Assembly (NCBI GenBank): GCA_947585795.1
Contig: CANPXG010000002.1
Coordinates: forward strand, 39,593 to 103,592
Length of the DNA: 64,000 bases
Direction of reading: 5' to 3'
Source of the DNA: an uncultured Clostridia bacterium
Lineage (GTDB): Bacteria > Bacillota > Clostridia > UBA1381
Part shown: positions 60,072-64,000 of the stretch, piece by piece
Numbering within the stretch: position 1 is the stretch's first letter
How the letters are laid out: each line of letters starts with the position of its first letter
Position numbers and translations under genes: made by a program
Notes under the pieces: generated by a model
Databases searched by the model: none
What the model was told of the DNA's origin: nothing
The model's input: the letters and a program-made list of their open reading frames with translations, nothing else

Positions 60072-60815
60072 ATGAAAAAACTATTTTTAACACTACTTAT
60101 CGTCACGCTGGCGGCGGCGACCTTTACGGGCTGCGGTCAATCTTCCGGTAACAATGACGCTTCAACCGAGGTGACTTCGTCAGAAGCTCCTCAAACGCCG
60201 GCTCCCGCTGAAAGTAAAAGCAAGAGCAAAATCGATGTAAAGAATTTGACGGCGACTTCTGTTCCTATCGGTATATCCGAAACGGCTGTTAAGGTGGGTA
60301 ACAACCTGTCAGGTCTTAATGTAAGCTTTAAAATTACAAATAACAATGATGAATACGAGGATACTGTCGTATCTGTATCTGTAGAGGTTTTAAATTCCTC
60401 CGGAACTAAAATCGCACAGGATACTTACAAAACGGACAGGGCTTTGAGCAAGGGCGAAACGTATGTATGTAACGATGATATATACTTATACAAAGGTGAT
60501 TTATCGCAGGAGGAAACATACACCTTAAAGGTGGTTGGCATTGAGATAGAGGACAGTGCTGTGGCAGAGCAAAAAACAGAGTTTACCAGAGCCCTCCGCG
60601 ATTTGGATAGTCAGATCGCTAACGGTGAGTACAACACAGCTCAAATAACATGGGACGAAATTAAGGAAACATATGGCGATAATTTCTCCCAAGAAATAAA
60701 AAAGGCTGAAGCGGCAATAAAAGATGAAGGACTTGATCCCGACAATTTATCGGCAGGACCGAAGAGCGATACTGCGACGGAAACCTCCTCATCTCCGGCT
60801 CCGAATAACGGTTAA
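60072..60815 (+). CDS. Lipoprotein of unknown function
   Basis: Not assigned to a known pathway. The 247-aa product has a lipoprotein signal ending TFTGC, a Ser/Thr/Pro-rich linker to about residue 52, a beta-rich domain at about 55-165 of the kind seen in DUF/FxLYD-like lipoproteins (LNVSFKITNNNDEYED, VSVEVLNSSGTKIAQ), a helical segment (ALRDLDSQIANGEYNTAQ) and a Ser/Thr-rich end. AAAGGAGAAAG precedes the ATG. It is monocistronic with its own terminator, and may be controlled by the divergent XRE protein. Confidence 0.85.
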   Translation: MKKLFLTLLIVTLAAATFTGCGQSSGNNDASTEVTSSEAPQTPAPAESKSKSKIDVKNLTATSVPIGISETAVKVGNNLSGLNVSFKITNNNDEYEDTVVSVSVEVLNSSGTKIAQDTYKTDRALSKGETYVCNDDIYLYKGDLSQEETYTLKVVGIEIEDSAVAEQKTEFTRALRDLDSQIANGEYNTAQITWDEIKETYGDNFSQEIKKAEAAIKDEGLDPDNLSAGPKSDTATETSSSPAPNNG

Positions 60816-60874
60816 TACATAACAAAATATATACGGGGTAAAAAAATTCGATCGATATTGCGAAATAGTCATAA

Positions 60875-60910
60875 AGAGCCATGGAACGGGGATGTTCTAT
60901 GGCTCTTTTT
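60875..60910. terminator. Bidirectional terminator between the lipoprotein and zincin genes
   Basis: AGAGCCATGGAAC / GTTCTATGGCTCT stem (one G-T pair) followed by TTTTATT. It overlaps the stop of the convergent zincin gene. Confidence 0.85.
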
Positions 60911-63128
60911 ATTCAACGTATTGCGCGGCGCAGTAGGGTGAGTTGGCGATGTTCCACACAAACAGCTTTGTTTCGTCGGCGCTTTCCGATTTTTCGTATT
61001 CTATTTCCACGTCTTTACTTTGCGTTACGGTTTCGGGGTGGTTTTTCAGCCCGATAAGCGCGCCGCTTTCATCGTACTCCGCAACCCAAATATTTACGCT
61101 TTCGTTCACTGGTCTTTTGAGAACGTTTATACGCAGCTTTATGATTCCGTTTTCGTATCTTACGTTTCCTATTTCCAAAATATTCGTCATTTGCGGCACC
61201 GGCACGGGCGTTGCTGTCGGCTCCGCCGTCGGCACGGGTGTTACCGTGGGTGTGGGTGACGGAGCTGCGGTCGGAGTTGGTGTTACCGTGGGCGTGGGTG
61301 ACGGTGTCACAGTTGGAGTTGGAGTTAAGGTCGGTGTTGGCGAAGGTGTCACGGTTGGAGTGGGGGTTGGTGTTACCGTAGGTGTTGGAGCCGGAGTAGG
61401 AGTGGGTGACGGAGTGGGAGTGGGTGACGGAGTAGGCGTTGGTGACGGTGAGGGGGCGGGTGTTTCGCCCGGCAGCAGAACCATGTCCGGATACAACGAA
61501 AAATTATTTAGCTTTTCCTCGCGTATTCGCTTTAAAATCGCGTAACGGTTGGGACAAAGTATCTGCAGCGCGCGCTGACGGTCTTGGTTACCGTAGCACG
61601 TGAAATAAAATCTGCAAAATTCCGCAAAATCCTCCGCCAGATATGTAGGGCTTGAGTTCGCGCCGTAGCTTGAGATAGAGAATATGTCCTTATAGCGCGC
61701 CTTGTCCCATTCACTGTTTTCGGTGTTACCGGTGCCGCCGTCATATGACCAAAAGTACCCTCTTTTGCCGCACCGCGCGTCGAGGCTGTGTCCCATCTCG
61801 TGTATTATGCTGTCAAGTATGGACTGCTCGCTGTTGGGGTGGTTCAGTTCGATATACAAATGCTCTCCCGCGCTGTAGTACGCGTTAAGAGATGAGTACT
61901 CCGACATCAGCGTTTTAATATCCTTTCGGTATATGTACGGAATACAGCCCACTATTTTCTCAAAACGCTCGGCATCCGTTTCGGGGACGTTGTTATTTGG
62001 ATTTACTTCAACCCACATTTCCAAGCTTTGCTTGGTATAACCGTCCGCCTCCGTGATAATCAAATTATAAACGTTAAATTCTTTTGTGTTGTTTTTGCTC
62101 CACGAGTACCAGCTCGGGTGCCCGTATTTGGTCGTCTGCTCTCCGCGTTCAACGGTCACGCCCTGCGTTCCCGGCAAATCCTGCGACACGTGGTAGCTCG
62201 ACTGCAAATTCTTTGTCACGTAGCCGCCGCTTAGGGAAAGATACGAGGCAAGTGAGCTGCGCAGTTGGCTTTCCGAGAGCAGCTTCCCGTTTTTGCAAAG
62301 TGCGTCGATACGACCGCGCGGCGATAAATTTTCAGCCACAGCAGTTCCGTTGCGCTCGAACGCGTCGCCCGCCACACTCTCGTACACGCGCACGATGCGC
62401 TCCCGCTGTTCGCTCGAAAGGGAAGCCCACGCGTCGGACGTGGAAATCTTGTAAAGCGGACTTTCGTCCTTCAGAGGCGTAAACGTAATCGTCGCCTTAT
62501 GCTCCTCGTCGGCGGCGATAATATTTCCGTCCTCCGAAACGCCGATATACATGTCATTTTCAAGACTTTTAAGATAATACGACGGATTTTCCTCGCTGTA
62601 GCCGGCGCTCTTTAATTTCATCCAGTGCTGAGTGTTGTCGTTCATGCCGTAATATTCCGTTGGGTGATTCACGTCCGTGTTTCCGAACTTGTACTGTGAA
62701 GCCGTAAGATTTTCGCCCGTTTTTGCCGACGCGATCCTTAGAGTATAGTCGTTCCACACCTCAACGTTTTCATAAACGTAATCATATTCCTCGTAATAGT
62801 CGTCCCATACCTCGACAAGCTTACGTTCAATGCGCGGTTGATTGGAGCTTCGAACCTCGAACGCGTAGCTGCCGTCAGCCATGTCGCGCGGCAGGAATTG
62901 GTCGCTCATGTCTTGTACGTCCGAATTGTCAATAATAATTTGTCCGTCCTTTTCGCACAGCTTCTGACCGTCGGCGTAGATTTGCTGATATATTCCGGCG
63001 AAGCCGCCGTAAATGACGTCCTCGTTCGCGGCAAGCGCCGTCATAAGCGGCAGCAGGAGGGACAGAGCCGCGATCATGCCGAGCGCGCGCTCAAAAAAAG
63101 CACGTCTTTTTACCGAAAATACACGCAT
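60909..63128 (-). CDS. Secreted zinc metallopeptidase-like protein with Thr-Pro repeat linker
   Basis: Probable extracellular zincin; substrate unknown. The 739-aa product has a signal or membrane anchor (about 12-34), a region of about 350 residues without a recognised domain, and a metallopeptidase core with the zinc motif [14 protein letters not shown] (about 440-453) and a downstream [11 protein letters not shown] that may give the third ligand. A low-complexity linker of about 85 residues made of TPTPSPTP and TPTVTPSP blocks follows, then a C-terminal module of about 90 residues with KLFVWN, resembling the last module of the PL11 protein at 355. AAAGGGGCGG precedes the ATG. Confidence 0.8.
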   Translation of the reverse strand: MRVFSVKRRAFFERALGMIAALSLLLPLMTALAANEDVIYGGFAGIYQQIYADGQKLCEKDGQIIIDNSDVQDMSDQFLPRDMADGSYAFEVRSSNQPRIERKLVEVWDDYYEEYDYVYENVEVWNDYTLRIASAKTGENLTASQYKFGNTDVNHPTEYYGMNDNTQHWMKLKSAGYSEENPSYYLKSLENDMYIGVSEDGNIIAADEEHKATITFTPLKDESPLYKISTSDAWASLSSEQRERIVRVYESVAGDAFERNGTAVAENLSPRGRIDALCKNGKLLSESQLRSSLASYLSLSGGYVTKNLQSSYHVSQDLPGTQGVTVERGEQTTKYGHPSWYSWSKNNTKEFNVYNLIITEADGYTKQSLEMWVEVNPNNNVPETDAERFEKIVGCIPYIYRKDIKTLMSEYSSLNAYYSAGEHLYIELNHPNSEQSILDSIIHEMGHSLDARCGKRGYFWSYDGGTGNTENSEWDKARYKDIFSISSYGANSSPTYLAEDFAEFCRFYFTCYGNQDRQRALQILCPNRYAILKRIREEKLNNFSLYPDMVLLPGETPAPSPSPTPTPSPTPTPSPTPTPAPTPTVTPTPTPTVTPSPTPTLTPTPTVTPSPTPTVTPTPTAAPSPTPTVTPVPTAEPTATPVPVPQMTNILEIGNVRYENGIIKLRINVLKRPVNESVNIWVAEYDESGALIGLKNHPETVTQSKDVEIEYEKSESADETKLFVWNIANSPYCAAQYVE

Positions 63129-63237
63129 GCTTCACCGCCCCTTTCCGCGCCTGTCACACCTTTTGACGAATTACACTCTATATTATCATAATATCACATT
63201 TTATAAGTCTTTTCAATAAATACGTCTAATTGTTGTC

Positions 63238-63270
63238 AATAAAAAATCCCCGCCGTGGGGCGGGGATTTT
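63238..63270 (-). terminator. Terminator of the phosphofructokinase gene
   Basis: Minus strand AAAATCCCCGCC / GGCGGGGATTTT with a 4-nt loop, followed by TTTATT. Confidence 0.9.
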
Positions 63271-63286
63271 GAAATAAATGTCAAAA

Positions 63287-64000
63287 TTATTTGTCTATAA
63301 ACAGATGTCTTGGCAGACCGTCTACCATAAACGGTGAAAGCTCGCCTATGATAAGCGGACGCGCGTACTCGTCGAACTCCTTCGTAACGTTTGTGCCGTC
63401 GTCGCATATCCACTCGTCGGGAACGCACTTTTCGACGTTCGCGATCAAGTTTACGTCGTAGGACGATGTTTTGAGCTGGTACGGAGCGTTTGAGATTCTT
63501 TCAAATATGATCATCTTGCCCGTTTCGCCGTTAAGCGCCGCCACAACAGCGTCCGCGCCCGCGGTAAACGCCTCGGTGATGTCGCGTCTTGAAACGAGGT
63601 GCGACGCGCAGCGCTGGAGCGTTGAGAACACGATACCGCGCGACTTTATACCGGTGTTTTCCGCAAGGAAATCCGAAAGGTAGAGCGCAGTACCGCCGAG
63701 CGTCTTATGACCGAACGAGTCCTCGAACACCGTCGTCTTGTTCGCCTCGCAGACGTACCTGCCGTCGGCTGTCTTGATACCCTCCGACACCGCCACTATC
63801 GCGGTATTTTTAAACTTTTTGATCTCCATTACGCGGCGTAAAAACTTATCGTGGTCAAACGTCACCTCGGGCAGATAAATCAGGTCCGGACCGTTGCAGT
63901 CCTCGGAGCAGGAGAGCGACGAAGCCGCCGTGAGCCAGCCCGCGTTTCTGCCCATTATCTCAACCACCGTGATAGAGTCGGTGGGGTAGGTGTTCGCGTC
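63287..64000 (-). CDS. 6-phosphofructokinase, probably pyrophosphate-dependent (3' part)
   Basis: Glycolytic enzyme phosphorylating fructose-6-phosphate. Only the last 238 codons lie in the window; the frame stays open to the edge (TDSITVVEIMGRNAGW), so the ORF track start at 63967 is not the real one. Visible blocks are EIMGRNAGWLTAASSL, the IYLPEV segment, and VAVSEGIKTADGRYV, more like the PPi-using group of about 400 aa than the short ATP-using PfkA. The donor-specificity motif lies outside the window, so the phosphate donor is not proven. Confidence 0.85.
   Translation of the reverse strand, partial: DANTYPTDSITVVEIMGRNAGWLTAASSLSCSEDCNGPDLIYLPEVTFDHDKFLRRVMEIKKFKNTAIVAVSEGIKTADGRYVCEANKTTVFEDSFGHKTLGGTALYLSDFLAENTGIKSRGIVFSTLQRCASHLVSRRDITEAFTAGADAVVAALNGETGKMIIFERISNAPYQLKTSSYDVNLIANVEKCVPDEWICDDGTNVTKEFDEYARPLIIGELSPFMVDGLPRHLFIDK

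Noticed and set aside
59830-60075. 81-aa basic ORF overlapping the lipoprotein start by ATGA
   Set aside because: It begins at a TTG that is the -35 box, and the internal ATG codons lack ribosome sites; probably the long leader of the lipoprotein gene.
60943-61545. 200-aa Val-Gly repeat ORF on the plus strand
   Set aside because: It is the antisense of the Thr-Pro linker of the zincin gene.

Overview
The window looks like a chromosomal segment of an anaerobic Gram-positive bacterium, most likely a pectin-using member of Clostridia. The reasons are: a Firmicutes-type division and cell-wall cluster with a PASTA-bearing PBP and a meso-DAP-type MurE, a class III fructose-bisphosphatase, clean sigma-A promoters with a 17-bp spacer, AGGAGG-like ribosome sites, and secreted proteins built from Big2, InlB B-repeat and copper-amine-oxidase-N-like modules. 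No phage, plasmid, rRNA or CRISPR locus is visible. The species cannot be named from sequence alone.

Layout. 1-5.5 kb: a palindrome-rich repeat, then a giant secreted PL11 rhamnogalacturonan lyase. 5.5-18.5 kb: lgt (minus strand), then mraZ-rsmH-ftsL-ftsI/spoVD-murE-murF-mraY-ftsW-murG-hisS; murD, murB, murC, ftsQ, ftsA and ftsZ are not here. 18.6-22.2 kb: an iron-type alcohol dehydrogenase and a PAS/GGDEF/GAF signalling protein. 22.2-26.5 kb: pstSCAB-phoU behind TTTACA direct repeats. 26.5-29.6 kb: a cytoplasmic CE12-type esterase and fbp. 29.6-40.3 kb: a second repeat element, a secreted SGNH esterase, nth, a C26 amidotransferase, a second PL11 lyase and glyA. 40.4-43.1 kb: tRNA-Glu, an orphan small protein, an Nmad3-Nmad2 pair and a DtxR/MntR-type regulator. 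43.2-48.4 kb: a calcium-type P-ATPase, a degenerate REP-transposase-like protein, a PdaB-like deacetylase and a GH43. 48.4-52.9 kb: a T-rich minisatellite, then a Na/Pi cotransporter-phoP-phoR operon behind an 11-bp-periodic Pho-box array. 53-56.8 kb: a GH43-like enzyme, GH31 and a ComEC-like MBL lipoprotein. 56.9-64 kb: trpEG behind an attenuator-like leader, two tRNA-Ser genes, an XRE repressor next to a perfect palindrome, a lipoprotein, a secreted zincin and the 3' part of a phosphofructokinase gene.

How it works together. Two PL11 lyases and a secreted SGNH esterase would open rhamnogalacturonan outside the cell. The cytoplasmic CE12 esterase, the two GH43-type enzymes and the GH31 would finish the oligomers; no sugar transporter is seen here. 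Phosphate supply is split into a high-affinity ABC branch (pst) and a Na/Pi branch that carries the phoPR sensor genes. The same half-site and the same 9-nt distance from half-site to -10 at both promoters argue for one regulon.

The items most worth a second look are the Nmad3-Nmad2 pair, the trpE leader (six NAG triplets at exact 5-nt spacing, an aromatic mini-ORF and an overlapping terminator), the shared Pho-box geometry, the RAYT-like protein that has lost its HUH histidines, hairpin repeats with a constant framework and changing stems, and two minisatellites that look like copies of the neighbouring terminator's 3' arm and T-tract.
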